Shown in pieces: positions 48,907 to 58,266 of a DNA stretch of 64,000 nucleotides. Below the pieces are notes generated by a model. It searched no databases and was not told the origin of the DNA. It saw only the letters and a list, made by a program, of their open reading frames with translations. The stretch's first letter is position 1. Each line of letters begins with the position of its first letter. The stretch covers positions 2,329,501-2,393,500 of the forward strand of contig NZ_CP009291.1 of NCBI RefSeq assembly GCF_000767465.1. Direction: 5' to 3'. The position numbers and the translations under genes were made by a program. The DNA comes from Novosphingobium pentaromativorans US6-1. GTDB taxonomy: Bacteria; Pseudomonadota; Alphaproteobacteria; Sphingomonadales; Sphingomonadaceae.

Positions 48907-50592
48907 CTACTTGCCCAGCACCTCGGCACGCAGCGCCTTGCGGTCGAGCTTGCCGACCATCGTCTTTGGCAGCGAATCGCGCAGGACCACCTTGTCGACG
49001 CGCTCATGCTTGCCGACCCGCTCGTTGAGCCAGGCGGCGATGTCTTCGGCGCTCGCAGCCTCACCGCTTTCGGCGACCACATAGGCGCGCGGGACTTCAC
49101 CGTGATACTCGTCGGGCACGCCCAGCACCATCGCTTCGCGCACGGCGGGATTGGCGAGGAGGATTTCCTCCACCTGGCTGGGAAAGACCTTAAACCCGCC
49201 AACGGCGATCATGTCCTTGCTGCGGTCGATAAGGTGGACATAGCCGTCCTCATCGATCGTTGCGATGTCACCGGTGCGCAGCCAGCGCTTGCCTTCCAGT
49301 TCGACGAAGACCGCGGACGCGGCCTCGGGCCGATTCCAGTAGCCGGCCATGACCTGCGGACCATTGATCGCCAGTTCACCCGGCTCGCCTGAGGCTGCCG
49401 CACGCGTGGGATCGTCCTTGTCTAGCAGGCGCAGGTCCGTGCCGGGCATGGGATGGCCGATGGTTCCCGGTCGTTCCGGCCCGTCGAAAGGATTGGTGGC
49501 GACAACCCCGGCGGCCTCGGTCAGCCCGTAGCCTTCAACCAAGGTCGCGCCACTCGCCTGCTCAAAGCGCGCCTTGACCGGGCCCGGCAGCGGCGCCCCA
49601 CCGGAAATGCAGGTGAACAGGCTTGAGAAATCGGTCCGGGCCATGTCGGGATGATCGAGCAGGGCCTGGTACATCGTCGGCACGCCAGGCATCGCCGTCG
49701 CTTTCACCCGCTGCAGCGTGGCCAGGCATTGCCCGGCATCGAAGCGCGGCAGCATGGCGATGGTGCCGCCATCATAGACCGTGCGGTTCAGCACCGTCGC
49801 ATTGGCAAAGACATGGAAGAAGGGCAGAACGCCGACGATCACGTCGCGCGCATGGGCGTGGGGATCGATCTCTTCGATCTGCCGCGCGTTCACCGTGAGA
49901 TTCTGGTGGGTGAGCATCGCGCCCTTGGGTGTTCCGGTCGTGCCGCCGGTATACTGGAGCATCGCAAGGTCGGTCATCGGCTCGATATCGACCGGCGCAA
50001 GGTCACCTTCATGCAGCACGTCGGTAAATTCGAACACGCCTTCTTCGCGCGGGATAGCGGCGATATCCTTGCGGCGAAGCAGGCGCAGGCCAAGGCTTTT
50101 CCAGAACGGCAGCATGCTGGAGAGACGCGCGACCACCAGCCATTCAAGCGCCGATTCGCGGTGCACCTTGCAAGCCGTCGGCAGGAGAGCGGGAACGTCG
50201 AGCGTCACCAGCAGGCGCGCCCCGGAATCGGCAACTTGCGCTTCCAGTTCCGTAGCCGTGTAGAGTGGTGAGAAGTTGACGACGGTAACGCCAGCCATGA
50301 AGGCGCCGAAGTAGGCCGACAGGTAACAGGGCACGTTGGGCAGGAAGAGCCCGATCCGGTCGCCCTTGCCCAGCCCCAGCGATTGCAAGCCGCAGGCGAA
50401 GCGACGCGCCTCTGCATCGATTTGCCGATACGTGAACGTGCGCCCGAGAAAGTCGGCGAGAACCCGCTCACCGTAAGCCGCCACACTGCCCGCGAACATC
50501 TGCGGCATGGCAAGCGGGGCGAAATCCTGCTGCCAGTCGCAAGGGTGCGCATAGCTTTCCCGCCAGGCCCTGGGACCGATCCTCTCATCCAT
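48907..50592 (-). CDS. Long-chain fatty acid-CoA ligase
   Basis: A 561-aa adenylate-forming enzyme that activates fatty acids to acyl-CoA. AMP-binding motifs are YTGGTTGTPKGAMLTH (about 215-230), EGYGLTEAAG, and the hinge TGDIATIDEDGYVHLIDRSKDMI. The final SLPKTMVGKLDRKALR contains the catalytic lysine. The product resembles FadD in length and order. ATG 50592 is chosen; ATG 50643 gives 17 more residues. Neither has a strong ribosome binding site. Confidence 0.9.
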   Translation of the reverse strand: MDERIGPRAWRESYAHPCDWQQDFAPLAMPQMFAGSVAAYGERVLADFLGRTFTYRQIDAEARRFACGLQSLGLGKGDRIGLFLPNVPCYLSAYFGAFMAGVTVVNFSPLYTATELEAQVADSGARLLVTLDVPALLPTACKVHRESALEWLVVARLSSMLPFWKSLGLRLLRRKDIAAIPREEGVFEFTDVLHEGDLAPVDIEPMTDLAMLQYTGGTTGTPKGAMLTHQNLTVNARQIEEIDPHAHARDVIVGVLPFFHVFANATVLNRTVYDGGTIAMLPRFDAGQCLATLQRVKATAMPGVPTMYQALLDHPDMARTDFSSLFTCISGGAPLPGPVKARFEQASGATLVEGYGLTEAAGVVATNPFDGPERPGTIGHPMPGTDLRLLDKDDPTRAAASGEPGELAINGPQVMAGYWNRPEAASAVFVELEGKRWLRTGDIATIDEDGYVHLIDRSKDMIAVGGFKVFPSQVEEILLANPAVREAMVLGVPDEYHGEVPRAYVVAESGEAASAEDIAAWLNERVGKHERVDKVVLRDSLPKTMVGKLDRKALRAEVLGK

Positions 50593-50653
50593 AATTGCAG
50601 TGTGAAGCGTCACTGGTCCCACGGCAAGGGCAGTGCAGCTCATGCAAACGATT

Positions 50654-50687
50654 ACAGCGGGAACGGCCTTTCGGTCATCCCCGCTGT
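50654..50687 (-). terminator. Hairpin after trcR
   Basis: ACAGCGGG (50654-50661) pairs exactly with CCCGCTGT (50680-50687). The loop is long, and no clear T-run follows on the minus strand, so it is only a candidate terminator. Confidence 0.35.
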
Positions 50688-50721
50688 TGGAATTCTCGTC
50701 CGTTCTGGAGGTAGAGTCGGC

Positions 50722-51423
50722 TTACTCGCCGTTCTCTGCCTCGGCAGCGCGCTTGGCTTCGAGCCAAGCGGCGGCTTCGGCTTCCTGCGCGGCCTCGCTG
50801 GCGGCCTTGGTGGCGGCCTCGCGCTCGGCGCGCAGTTCCTCGATCAGCGCCTCGCGATCGTCGACCAGACGCTCGTCGCCGGCGACCTCTTCCTCGATGC
50901 CGGCCTTCTTGGCGGCCTTGGCAACGATCGCATCCAGCTCGCGCTGCGAGCACAGGCCCAGCGTAACCGGATCCTTCGGCGTGATGTTAGCAATGTTCCA
51001 GTGCGAACGGTCGCGGATCGCGGCGATGGTGTTGCGAGTCGTTCCGATCAGCTTGCCGATCTGCGCGTCCGACACCTCCGGGTGGTTGCGCAGGATCCAG
51101 GCGATGCCGTCCGGCTTGTCCTGGCGCTTCGAGACCGGGGTGTAACGCGGGCCCTTGGTGCGACTGACGGTGACGGGCACCTTGTGCATCTTGAGCTTGT
51201 ACTCAGGGTCCTGCTGGCCCTTTTCGATCTCGTCCATGGTCAGCTCGCCGGCGCGCACAGGATCGCGGCCAGTGTACTTGCTGGAGGCCAGGTCATCGGC
51301 CATCGCCTGCACTTCGAGCATGTGCAGGCCGCAGAATTCGGCGATCTGCTCGAAAGTCAGGGCAGTATTGTCGACCAGCCAGGAGGCGGTCGCATGCGGC
51401 ATGAGCGGTGTCGGCTGGCTCAT
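50722..51423 (-). CDS. trcR: Cell cycle transcriptional regulator TrcR (DUF1013)
   Basis: A 233-aa DUF1013 protein. The family is confined largely to alphaproteobacteria and includes Caulobacter TrcR. Features: SWLVDNTALTFEQIAEFCGLHMLEVQ (HTH-like, about 14-40), GIAWILRNHPEVSDAQIGKLIGTTRNTIAAIR (a second HTH, about 110-140), and a C-terminal Glu/Ala-rich helix (about 195-230). The ATG at 51423 is the family start; the frame is open upstream. With sciP it gives two cell-cycle regulators in this window. Confidence 0.92.
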   Translation of the reverse strand: MSQPTPLMPHATASWLVDNTALTFEQIAEFCGLHMLEVQAMADDLASSKYTGRDPVRAGELTMDEIEKGQQDPEYKLKMHKVPVTVSRTKGPRYTPVSKRQDKPDGIAWILRNHPEVSDAQIGKLIGTTRNTIAAIRDRSHWNIANITPKDPVTLGLCSQRELDAIVAKAAKKAGIEEEVAGDERLVDDREALIEELRAEREAATKAASEAAQEAEAAAWLEAKRAAEAENGE

Positions 51424-51468
51424 TGTTCTGGATCTCCGACGAACTTTGGCAAGTAGCGCAAATAATAA

Positions 51469-51493
51469 GGGCCGCCCCTTCGCGGAGCGGCCG
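51469..51493 (-). terminator. Hairpin between GST gene and trcR
   Basis: GGCCGC (51470-51475) pairs with GCGGCC (51487-51492). On the minus strand the stem is followed by CTTATTATTTG, a T-rich tail. It would end the quinone oxidoreductase-GST transcript, or form part of the trcR leader. Confidence 0.5.
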
Positions 51494-51624
51494 TTCCCGA
51501 CCCGATTTAGGTGAAACTTCCGGATTCGGCAAGCACGATGCCCGAGAATCGCGCATTCTCGGCTCAGACCGCATCGGCAAGGCTGGCAAGGCGCGCTCTC
51601 CGGCCGGGCCGTCATTGCCGCAAG

Positions 51625-52242
51625 TTAATCCATCGGCACGTAACCGGGAAGCGCGGAGACGCGGTCAAGCCAGCGGCAGATCGCCGGATAATCGTGCAGG
51701 CGAAAGCCCCCCGCCTCGCAGACGTGGGTATAGGCATAGAGCGAGACATCGGCGAGACTCGCGCTGCTGCCGACGAACCACTGGTGCACGGCAAGGTGCT
51801 GTTCCATGACTGAAAGAGCTGCCTCGCCCCCCGCCCGCTTCGCCATGATCTGGTCGCGCTGCATCGGCGTGAGATTGGCCTCGCCGACATAGCAGAGCCA
51901 GAATCGCAGGGTCGCGATATTCGGTTCGTGATTGTACTGCTCGAAGAACATCCAGCGCAGCATGTCGGCCCGCTCGAACCGGTCGGCGGGAACGAGGCGC
52001 GATCCCTCGGCCAGATACCAGCAGGCGGCATTGCTTTCCGGCAGGAACCTGTCGCCGATCTGGAGAACCGGGATCCGGCCATTGGCATTCACGTTCGCCA
52101 CGAATTCCGGCGTGCGCGTTTCGCCCTTCATGATGTCGTAACCGCGCCGCTCGAGCGGCAGCCCCAGCAGGGCCGCCGTCAGACGGATCTTGTAGCAATT
52201 GCCGCTGCGGGGATCCTCGTGGAGGATCAGGTTCTCTCGCAA
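51625..52242 (-). CDS. Glutathione S-transferase family protein
   Basis: A 205-aa GST. The N-terminal thioredoxin-like domain has HEDPRSGNCYKIRLTAALLGLP with the glutathione-contact S/C position, then NGRIPVLQIGDRFLPESNAACWYLAEGS, in which ES contacts the gamma-glutamyl group. The helical C-terminal domain includes VGSSASLADVSLYAYTHVCEAGG. The start is TTG at 52242, preceded by AGGAGG at good spacing. Substrate unknown. It follows the quinone oxidoreductase gene by 51 nt on the same strand. Confidence 0.9.
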   Translation of the reverse strand: MRENLILHEDPRSGNCYKIRLTAALLGLPLERRGYDIMKGETRTPEFVANVNANGRIPVLQIGDRFLPESNAACWYLAEGSRLVPADRFERADMLRWMFFEQYNHEPNIATLRFWLCYVGEANLTPMQRDQIMAKRAGGEAALSVMEQHLAVHQWFVGSSASLADVSLYAYTHVCEAGGFRLHDYPAICRWLDRVSALPGYVPMD

Positions 52243-52293
52243 TCCCTCCTCCTGCAGTCGAAAGCGGCTTTTCCCGCCAATGACGTCATGACG

Positions 52294-53295
52294 TCAGCCC
52301 GCGAGAACGATCTTCCCGACATGATCTCCGGATTCCATGTAGGCATGCGCTCTGGCTGCTTCAGCCAGCGGGAACTGCTTGTCCATGATCGGGCGCAAGG
52401 AACCGTCGGCCACCATGGGCCAGACATTCGTGAGCAGTTCCTGCGCCAGCAGTTCCTTGAACGTGTCGGACCTCGGCCGCAGCGTCGAGCCCGTCAGGGT
52501 ATAGCGCTTGCTCATCACGAAGGCCATGTTGATCTCGGCCCGGGCACCGCCCTGAACCGCGATCGTCACGTGCCGCCCGTCCGGGGCAAGACACTTGAGA
52601 TTGCGGGCGACGTAATCGCCGGCGACCATGTCGAGCACGAGGTTTACGCCCTTGCCGTCAGTGATCCGCGCGACTTCGGCGACGAAATCGAAAGCCTTGT
52701 AATCGATGGCGTGATCGGCGCCGATCTTGAGCGCCTGGGCGCATTTCTCCGCCGACCCGCAGGTAACGATGACAGTCAGGCCGAAGAGCTTGCCGAGCAT
52801 CGTCGCCATCGTCCCGATGCCGCTGGTGCCGCCGTGAACGAGCAGGGTTTCACCCTCGCAGGCATAGCCGCGTTCGAACACGTTGTGCCAGACGGTGAAC
52901 AGGGTCTCGGGCAAGGCCGCGGCCTGGTCGAGCGAAAGGCTGGCAGGTACAGGCAGGCAGTGCCCGGCGCGGGCGATGCAGAATTCGGCATAGCCGCCAC
53001 CGGAAACGAGCGCGCAGACCCGGTCCCCCTCCCCGATTTGCACGACCCCTTCCCCGACCGCAACGACCGTGCCGGAAACCTCCAGGCCCGGAATCGGCGA
53101 GGCGCCCGGCGGCGGCGGATAATGGCCCTGCCGCTGCACGACATCGGGTCGGTTCACGCCTGCGAAGGCAACCTGGACGAGGACTTCTCCCGGGCCCGGA
53201 ACAGGCACGGGAAGCTCCTGCGGCTGCAGCACCTCGGGACCTCCCGGTTCGAGAAATCCCACGGCGGTCATGATCTTGGGCAGTTTAACTGACAT
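52294..53295 (-). CDS. NAD(P)H quinone oxidoreductase, PIG3 type
   Basis: A 333-aa zinc-independent medium-chain dehydrogenase/reductase. The N-terminal GroES-like domain has GVNRPDVVQRQGHYPPPPGASPIPGLEVSG. The cofactor motif is HGGTSGIGTMA (about 158-168). No structural-zinc cysteine cluster is seen, in line with the quinone-reductase branch. The next gene on this strand is a GST, hinting at a shared role in electrophile or redox stress, which is inference. Confidence 0.92.
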   Translation of the reverse strand: MSVKLPKIMTAVGFLEPGGPEVLQPQELPVPVPGPGEVLVQVAFAGVNRPDVVQRQGHYPPPPGASPIPGLEVSGTVVAVGEGVVQIGEGDRVCALVSGGGYAEFCIARAGHCLPVPASLSLDQAAALPETLFTVWHNVFERGYACEGETLLVHGGTSGIGTMATMLGKLFGLTVIVTCGSAEKCAQALKIGADHAIDYKAFDFVAEVARITDGKGVNLVLDMVAGDYVARNLKCLAPDGRHVTIAVQGGARAEINMAFVMSKRYTLTGSTLRPRSDTFKELLAQELLTNVWPMVADGSLRPIMDKQFPLAEAARAHAYMESGDHVGKIVLAG

Positions 53296-53382
53296 GGCTT
53301 TCTAGTTGGCACAGTCACTGGCCACAAGGAAACCACTTTGATGCATTGACATGGAGAAATTCCCGTCCGATGCTGCAGTGCA

Positions 53383-53601
53383 ATGGACGATGATGATCGA
53401 CCGCGGCGGCGGTCGTCCGGGGACAACCTCGGCGCTGCCAGCCTCCTCGCCAGCGAAAGCCTGGATCGCTATTCGCTGGACGAACTCGATGCACGTGTCG
53501 CGCTTCTCCACGAAGAGATCGATCGCATAAAGGCGCACCGCCAGAAAGCCTCGGCGCACATGCAGGCGGCCGAGTCCCTGTTCAGGCCGAGGACATCGTG
53601 A
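53383..53601 (+). CDS. DUF1192 domain-containing protein
   Basis: A 72-aa protein with the DUF1192 core SLDELDARVALLHEEIDRIKAHRQ, a single amphipathic coiled-coil-like helix (about 31-54). Function unknown; the family is alphaproteobacterial. It diverges from the quinone oxidoreductase over 87 bp and lies 125 nt upstream of clpA on the same strand. Confidence 0.85.
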   Translation: MDDDDRPRRRSSGDNLGAASLLASESLDRYSLDELDARVALLHEEIDRIKAHRQKASAHMQAAESLFRPRTS

Positions 53602-53643
53602 TGGCGGCAGGTTCCCAACGTGAACCTCGCAAGCACCCTGAGT

Positions 53644-53658
53644 GTTCCTATATGGAAC
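53644..53658. promoter_or_regulatory. Inverted repeat in candidate clpA promoter
   Basis: GTTCC-TATAT-GGAAC is a perfect 5-5-5 inverted repeat 69-83 bp before the clpA start. It contains CCTATATGG, which resembles the -10 of alphaproteobacterial sigma-32 promoters, and a CTCG (53626-53629) sits 17 nt upstream in place of the usual CTTG. Confidence 0.3.
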
Positions 53659-53726
53659 CTGAAACCAGTTTTCGTCCAAAAACTCCCCTGCAAGGAGAGT
53701 CCCACTTCGCAATGAAAGTGTCCTAG

Positions 53727-56099
53727 ATGCCCAGTTTCGCGCAAAGCCTAGAAAAGACCCTGCACTCCGCGCTGTCACACGCGTCCGAGCGGAGCCACGA
53801 ATATGCGACTCTCGAGCACTTGCTGCTCGCGCTGATCGACGATCCGGACGCGGCCCAGGTCATGCAGGCTTGTGGCGTGGATCTCGGCGATCTGGGCGAT
53901 GTCGTGCGGCAGTACCTCGACCAGGAATACCAGTCGCTGAAAACCGAGGAAAAGGGCGACCCGGCCCCGACCGCCGGATTCCAGCGGGTGATCCAGCGCG
54001 CGATCCTGCACGTACAGTCTTCGGGCAAGGATACCGTGACGGGTGCCAACGTCCTCGTCGCCCTGTTTTCCGAACGCGATTCCTACGCGGTCTATTTCCT
54101 GCAGCAGCAGGACATGAGCCGTCTCGACGCAGTCAGCTACATCAGCCACGGCATCGGCAAGGGCGGCAAGCGGATCGAGGACCGCAGCCCCAAGGGATCG
54201 GAGGAACAGACGCCGACCCCGGAAGAAAAGGCCGAGACCAAGGCCGCCAACAAGAAGGACTCGGCGCTCGACCAATTCTGCGTCAACCTCAACGAGAAGG
54301 CGCTGGCGGGCAAGGTCGACCCGCTGATCGGGCGTGGCCCGGAAGTGGATCGCACGATCCAGATCCTGTGCCGTCGTTCCAAGAACAACCCGCTCTACGT
54401 GGGCGATCCCGGCGTCGGCAAGACCGCTATCGCGGAAGGCCTGGCGCGCAAGATCGTCGAAGGCGAAGTGCCTGAAGTCCTTTCCGAAGCTGTGATCTAC
54501 TCGCTCGACATGGGCTCGCTGCTCGCCGGCACGCGCTATCGCGGCGACTTCGAGGAACGCCTCAAGCAGGTGGTCGCCGAGCTCGAAAAGATGCCGCACG
54601 CGATCCTGTTCATCGACGAGATCCACACGGTGATCGGCGCCGGCGCTACCAGCGGCGGCGCGATGGACGCCTCCAATCTGCTCAAGCCGGCGCTTTCGGG
54701 CGGTACGATCCGCTGCATCGGTTCGACCACCTACAAGGAGTTCCGCAACCACTTCGAAAAGGACCGCGCCCTGCTGCGCCGGTTCCAGAAGATCGATGTG
54801 AACGAGCCCACGGTCGAGGACACCGTCAAGATCCTCAAGGGCCTTCGCACGGCGTTCGAGGATCACCACGGCGTGCGCTACACGCCCGACGCGATCAAGA
54901 CCGCGGTGGAGCTTTCGGCCCGCTACATCAATGACCGCAAGCTGCCCGACAAGGCGATCGACGTGATCGACGAAGTCGGCGCGATGCAGATGCTCGTGCC
55001 GCCCAGCCGCCGCAAGAAGACGATCACCGCCCGCGAGATCGAACAGGTCATCGCAACGATGGCCCGCATCCCGCCCAAGTCGGTCTCTTCGGACGACAAG
55101 AAGGCGCTCGAGAATCTCGAGCGCGACCTGAAGCGCGTGGTGTTCGGCCAGGACAAGGCGATCGAAGTCCTGTCGACCGCCATGAAGCTGAGCCGCGCCG
55201 GCCTGCGCGATCCGGACAAGCCGATCGGCTCGTTCCTGTTCTCCGGCCCGACCGGCGTGGGCAAGACCGAAGTCGCCAAGCAGCTTGCCACGATCATGGG
55301 CATTCCGATGCAGCGCTTCGACATGTCCGAGTACATGGAGCGTCATTCGGTCAGTCGCCTGATCGGCGCGCCTCCGGGCTACGTCGGGTTCGACCAGGGC
55401 GGTCTGCTCACCGATGCCATCGACCAGCAGCCGCACTGCGTCCTGCTGCTCGACGAAATCGAGAAGGCCCACCCCGACCTGTTCAACATCCTCCTGCAGG
55501 TGATGGACAACGGCAAGCTGACCGACCACCACGGCAAGACCGTCGACTTCCGCAACGTCGTCCTGATCATGACGACCAATGCAGGCGCTTCGGACATGGC
55601 GAAGCAAGGCATCGGCTTCGGCGACACCTCCAAGGCCGACGCCGGCGAGGAAGCCGTGAAGCAGATGTTCAGCCCCGAGTTCCGCAACCGTCTCGATGCC
55701 ATCGTGCCCTTTGCCTATCTCGCCAAGGAGACGATCAGCCGGGTCGTGGACAAGTTCATCCTCCAGCTCGAACTGCAGCTGGCCGACCAGAACGTCCACA
55801 TCCAGTTCGACTCCGATGCGCGCGAATGGCTCGGCCACCGTGGCTACGACCGCCTCTACGGTGCCCGCCCGATGGCACGGGTCATCCAGGAGCGCGTCAA
55901 GCAGCCGTTGGCGGAGGAGCTGCTCTTCGGCAAGCTCGCCCATGGCGGCGAGGTCCACGTCTCGGTGAAGGAAGATGCGCTCAACTTCGAGCTGACGCCT
56001 GCACCGCCGAAGGAAACGAAGTCCAGGAAGAAAAAGGCACCTGCCAAGAAGCCGGTCCGCAAGACCGGGCCCCAGCCGGAAGAGAACACCGACGACTGA
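53727..56099 (+). CDS. clpA: ATP-dependent Clp protease ATP-binding subunit ClpA
   Basis: ClpA unfolds substrates and feeds them to ClpP. The 790-aa product has the N-domain repeats (about 1-140, [31 protein letters not shown]). Two AAA+ modules follow, with Walker A at about 225-233 (GDPGVGKTA) and 507-515 (GPTGVGKTE). The second module contains the ClpP-contact loop IGFG (about 630). The C-terminal tail is Lys/Pro-rich ([14 protein letters not shown]). ClpS, the adaptor often encoded just upstream, is not present here; a DUF1192 gene takes its place. Confidence 0.96.
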   Translation: MPSFAQSLEKTLHSALSHASERSHEYATLEHLLLALIDDPDAAQVMQACGVDLGDLGDVVRQYLDQEYQSLKTEEKGDPAPTAGFQRVIQRAILHVQSSGKDTVTGANVLVALFSERDSYAVYFLQQQDMSRLDAVSYISHGIGKGGKRIEDRSPKGSEEQTPTPEEKAETKAANKKDSALDQFCVNLNEKALAGKVDPLIGRGPEVDRTIQILCRRSKNNPLYVGDPGVGKTAIAEGLARKIVEGEVPEVLSEAVIYSLDMGSLLAGTRYRGDFEERLKQVVAELEKMPHAILFIDEIHTVIGAGATSGGAMDASNLLKPALSGGTIRCIGSTTYKEFRNHFEKDRALLRRFQKIDVNEPTVEDTVKILKGLRTAFEDHHGVRYTPDAIKTAVELSARYINDRKLPDKAIDVIDEVGAMQMLVPPSRRKKTITAREIEQVIATMARIPPKSVSSDDKKALENLERDLKRVVFGQDKAIEVLSTAMKLSRAGLRDPDKPIGSFLFSGPTGVGKTEVAKQLATIMGIPMQRFDMSEYMERHSVSRLIGAPPGYVGFDQGGLLTDAIDQQPHCVLLLDEIEKAHPDLFNILLQVMDNGKLTDHHGKTVDFRNVVLIMTTNAGASDMAKQGIGFGDTSKADAGEEAVKQMFSPEFRNRLDAIVPFAYLAKETISRVVDKFILQLELQLADQNVHIQFDSDAREWLGHRGYDRLYGARPMARVIQERVKQPLAEELLFGKLAHGGEVHVSVKEDALNFELTPAPPKETKSRKKKAPAKKPVRKTGPQPEENTDD

Positions 56100-56122
56100 G
56101 GCCGCACGGCATGATCGACGCG

Positions 56123-56156
56123 AAGGGGCGGGCACCGGGAGGTCCCCGCCCCTTTT
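56123..56156 (+). terminator. Rho-independent terminator after clpA
   Basis: AAGGGGCGGG pairs with CCCGCCCCTT, followed by TTT. It lies 24 nt past the clpA stop. Confidence 0.85.
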
Positions 56157-56290
56157 TCGTTCGGCCCCTCATTTCGCCCGGCTTCCAGGCCGCATTCCGA
56201 CAATTCGCCGCTGTTTGACCGCGATCAAGTTCCACGTGAAACGCATGGGCTATCCGGCGAGAAAAGCCCCCACGTGCGGAGAAGATATCA

Positions 56291-56704
56291 GTGCCGAGCC
56301 AAGCCCCCGTCATCGAAGAAACCCGGAACCCCGATACCCCCTACTATCGCCTTGGCGGCGCCCCCGTGTTCGAGGCGATCTGCAACCGCTTCTACGACCT
56401 GATGGATGAAGACCCGCAATACGCTGAACTGCGCGCGATGCATGCCGAGGACCTTGGCCCGATGCGCGAAGCCCTGCCCCGTTTCCTCGCCGGATGGGCC
56501 GGCGGTCCGCGCGACTGGTTCGAGGCCGTTCCGGGTCGATGCATGATGAGTGTGCACAAGCCTTTCGCCATCAACAGGGCCGTCGCCGATCAATGGGCCG
56601 ACGCCATGACGCGGGCCGTCTCCGATGTCGCGCCCGAACCCGCGGACATGGCCAAGGCAATGGGCGAGGTTCTCGGCAATCTCGCGCGCGGCATGGGCCG
56701 CTGA
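56291..56704 (+). CDS. Group II truncated haemoglobin
   Basis: A 137-aa haem protein of the 2/2 globin fold. Key residues visible: B10 tyrosine in CNRFYDLM, the proximal (F8) histidine in MSVHKPFAI, and the G8 tryptophan in VADQWADAM, which marks group II. YYRLGG near the N-terminus is also typical. Roles in oxygen, nitric oxide or redox chemistry are known for the group. GTG at 56291 is the start. It follows the clpA terminator and stands alone. Confidence 0.9.
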   Translation: MPSQAPVIEETRNPDTPYYRLGGAPVFEAICNRFYDLMDEDPQYAELRAMHAEDLGPMREALPRFLAGWAGGPRDWFEAVPGRCMMSVHKPFAINRAVADQWADAMTRAVSDVAPEPADMAKAMGEVLGNLARGMGR

Positions 56705-56790
56705 TCTGCGCCTGCAGATCGACGCTCACGCAAATCGCTTCTTTTCAGATCTCTCTCGCCAGACGGACAGGCGCGCGATAGGCTGCACCG

Positions 56791-57438
56791 GTGAATGCAC
56801 TCGATCCACCGCGACAGGCCCTTGCGACTGCGCTTGCCGCGCTGGCGGGTTATGTGGACGCCGTTGGGTTCCTTTCCGCAGATCGCTATTTCGTATCGTT
56901 CATGTCGGGCAACTCGACGCGAATGGCCACCGATCTGATCGCCGAAGGGCCGCGCAAGGCCATGGTCCCGGCGCTGCTGATCCTCGGTTTCGTGCTGGGC
57001 GTGGCGATGGGCAATGTCGTCGCACACAAGGCGGGCCGCTGGCGAAAGCCCGCCGTCCTCTCGTTCGTTACCGCGCTCCTCGCATTGGCGGCGCTCCTGG
57101 CCTTGTCGCAATACCTTGAAGCGATGATGGCCATGCTCGTCTTCGCCATGGGCGCGCTTAACAACACGATGCAGCGCAACGAGACGCCCGTGGCGCTGAC
57201 TTATCTCACCGGGGCGCTGGTCCGCATCGGTCAGGGCCTGGGCGGCATGCTAACCGGACGTGGAGCGAACGGCATTGCCGGTTTCTTCGCCCTGTGGCTG
57301 GCCCTGGCCGGCGGCGCGGCACTTGGCGCGACGATGTTCCTGAGAGTCGGCGCGGCATGCCTGCCCCTCGCCGTCCTCGCCGCGGCACTGCTTTCACTTG
57401 CGGGCTGGCGCATCGCCCGGGTCAATCACGGATCCTGA
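56791..57438 (+). CDS. DUF1275 (YoaK-like) membrane protein
   Basis: A 215-aa inner-membrane protein with about six hydrophobic segments. The DUF1275 hallmarks are AGYVDAVGFLSADRYFVSFMSGNSTRMA (about 17-44), GALNNTMQRNETPVALTYLTGALVRIGQGL (about 115-145), and GAALGATMFLRVG. Function unknown. The start is GTG at 56791. It converges with the DUF167 gene, and their 3' ends overlap by 17 nt. Confidence 0.88.
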   Translation: MNALDPPRQALATALAALAGYVDAVGFLSADRYFVSFMSGNSTRMATDLIAEGPRKAMVPALLILGFVLGVAMGNVVAHKAGRWRKPAVLSFVTALLALAALLALSQYLEAMMAMLVFAMGALNNTMQRNETPVALTYLTGALVRIGQGLGGMLTGRGANGIAGFFALWLALAGGAALGATMFLRVGAACLPLAVLAAALLSLAGWRIARVNHGS

Positions 57439-57703
57439 ACTGCTTCTCGCGAGAAGTTGCGCCGCGCAACAACTCCAGCCGCGACGGGGCCAGGCCAAGG
57501 GCGCCCGCAAGCAGGTCGCGCACGGCATCGTTGGCCTTGCCGTCCTGCGGCTTCGCCCGGACCTTGGCGAGCAGCCTGCCCGCCGCGATCTCCAGCCCTT
57601 CGACCTTTGCGCCCGGAGTCACGCGGACTGCGAGCCGACTTTCCGCATCGACCAGCGCCCTGAGCGCCTGCGCATCGGGAAGTGCTGGCCTGGGCCTTGC
57701 CAT
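57422..57703 (-). CDS. DUF167 (YggU-like) protein
   Basis: A 93-aa protein with the DUF167 pattern LAVRVTPGAKVEGLEIAAGRLLAKVRAKPQDGKAN, then LLAGALGLAPSRLELLRGATSREKQFRI. The family is widespread and uncharacterised. Its ATG shares one base with the stop of the gamma-carbonic-anhydrase gene (TGATG). It is the last gene of the hemB operon. Confidence 0.92.
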   Translation of the reverse strand: MARPRPALPDAQALRALVDAESRLAVRVTPGAKVEGLEIAAGRLLAKVRAKPQDGKANDAVRDLLAGALGLAPSRLELLRGATSREKQFRIRD

Positions 57704-58266
57704 CAGCCTGCGACGCCAAGTGCCTCGGCATGGTTTCGGCCGTTGATGACATAACGAGCGACACCTTCGCGATTGGCGGCAATCGCCTCATCGGACAGAT
57801 CGCGCATGAACTTGGCCGGACGCCCTATCCAAAGCTGGCGGGCGCCGATGCGCTTGCCGGTCAACTGCGCCCCGGCGGCAAGCATGCCGTCGGTTTCGAT
57901 ATGGCTGCCGTCCATCACGATCGCGCCAAGCCCGACGAAGGCGCTGTCTTCCAGCGTGCAGCCATGAACCATCGCCATGTGGCCGATCAGAACGTCCTCT
58001 CCGATCAGCGTCGGATAGCCTTCGGGTCGCCCCGCCTTGGGGCTGTCGCAATGAACGACGGTACCATCCTGGATATTGGTGCGCGCGCCGATGACGATGC
58101 GGTTCACGTCCGCGCGGATCACGCAATTGTACCAGATGCTCACGTCGGGGCCGATTTCGACATCGCCGACGATCCGGCAGCCCGGCGCGATGAAGGCGCT
58201 GGAGTGGATCTTCGGAGCCTTGCCGTGGATGGCGGCGACGGTGATGTCGTTGCGGTTCTCGATCAT
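57703..58266 (-). CDS. Gamma carbonic anhydrase family protein
   Basis: A 187-aa left-handed beta-helix protein with hexapeptide repeats. The three metal histidines of gamma-class enzymes are present: VVHCDS, IGHMAMVHGC (two). IWYNCVIRADVNRIVIGARTNIQDG is the family signature. Activity as carbonic anhydrase is not proven for most members (YrdA/PaaY-like). The ATG overlaps the upstream gene's stop by 4 nt (ATGA); the frame is open further upstream but not used. Confidence 0.92.
   Translation of the reverse strand: MIENRNDITVAAIHGKAPKIHSSAFIAPGCRIVGDVEIGPDVSIWYNCVIRADVNRIVIGARTNIQDGTVVHCDSPKAGRPEGYPTLIGEDVLIGHMAMVHGCTLEDSAFVGLGAIVMDGSHIETDGMLAAGAQLTGKRIGARQLWIGRPAKFMRDLSDEAIAANREGVARYVINGRNHAEALGVAG

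Noticed and set aside
53775-56135. 786-codon open frame on the minus strand
   Set aside because: Antisense to clpA, with the same shadow composition.
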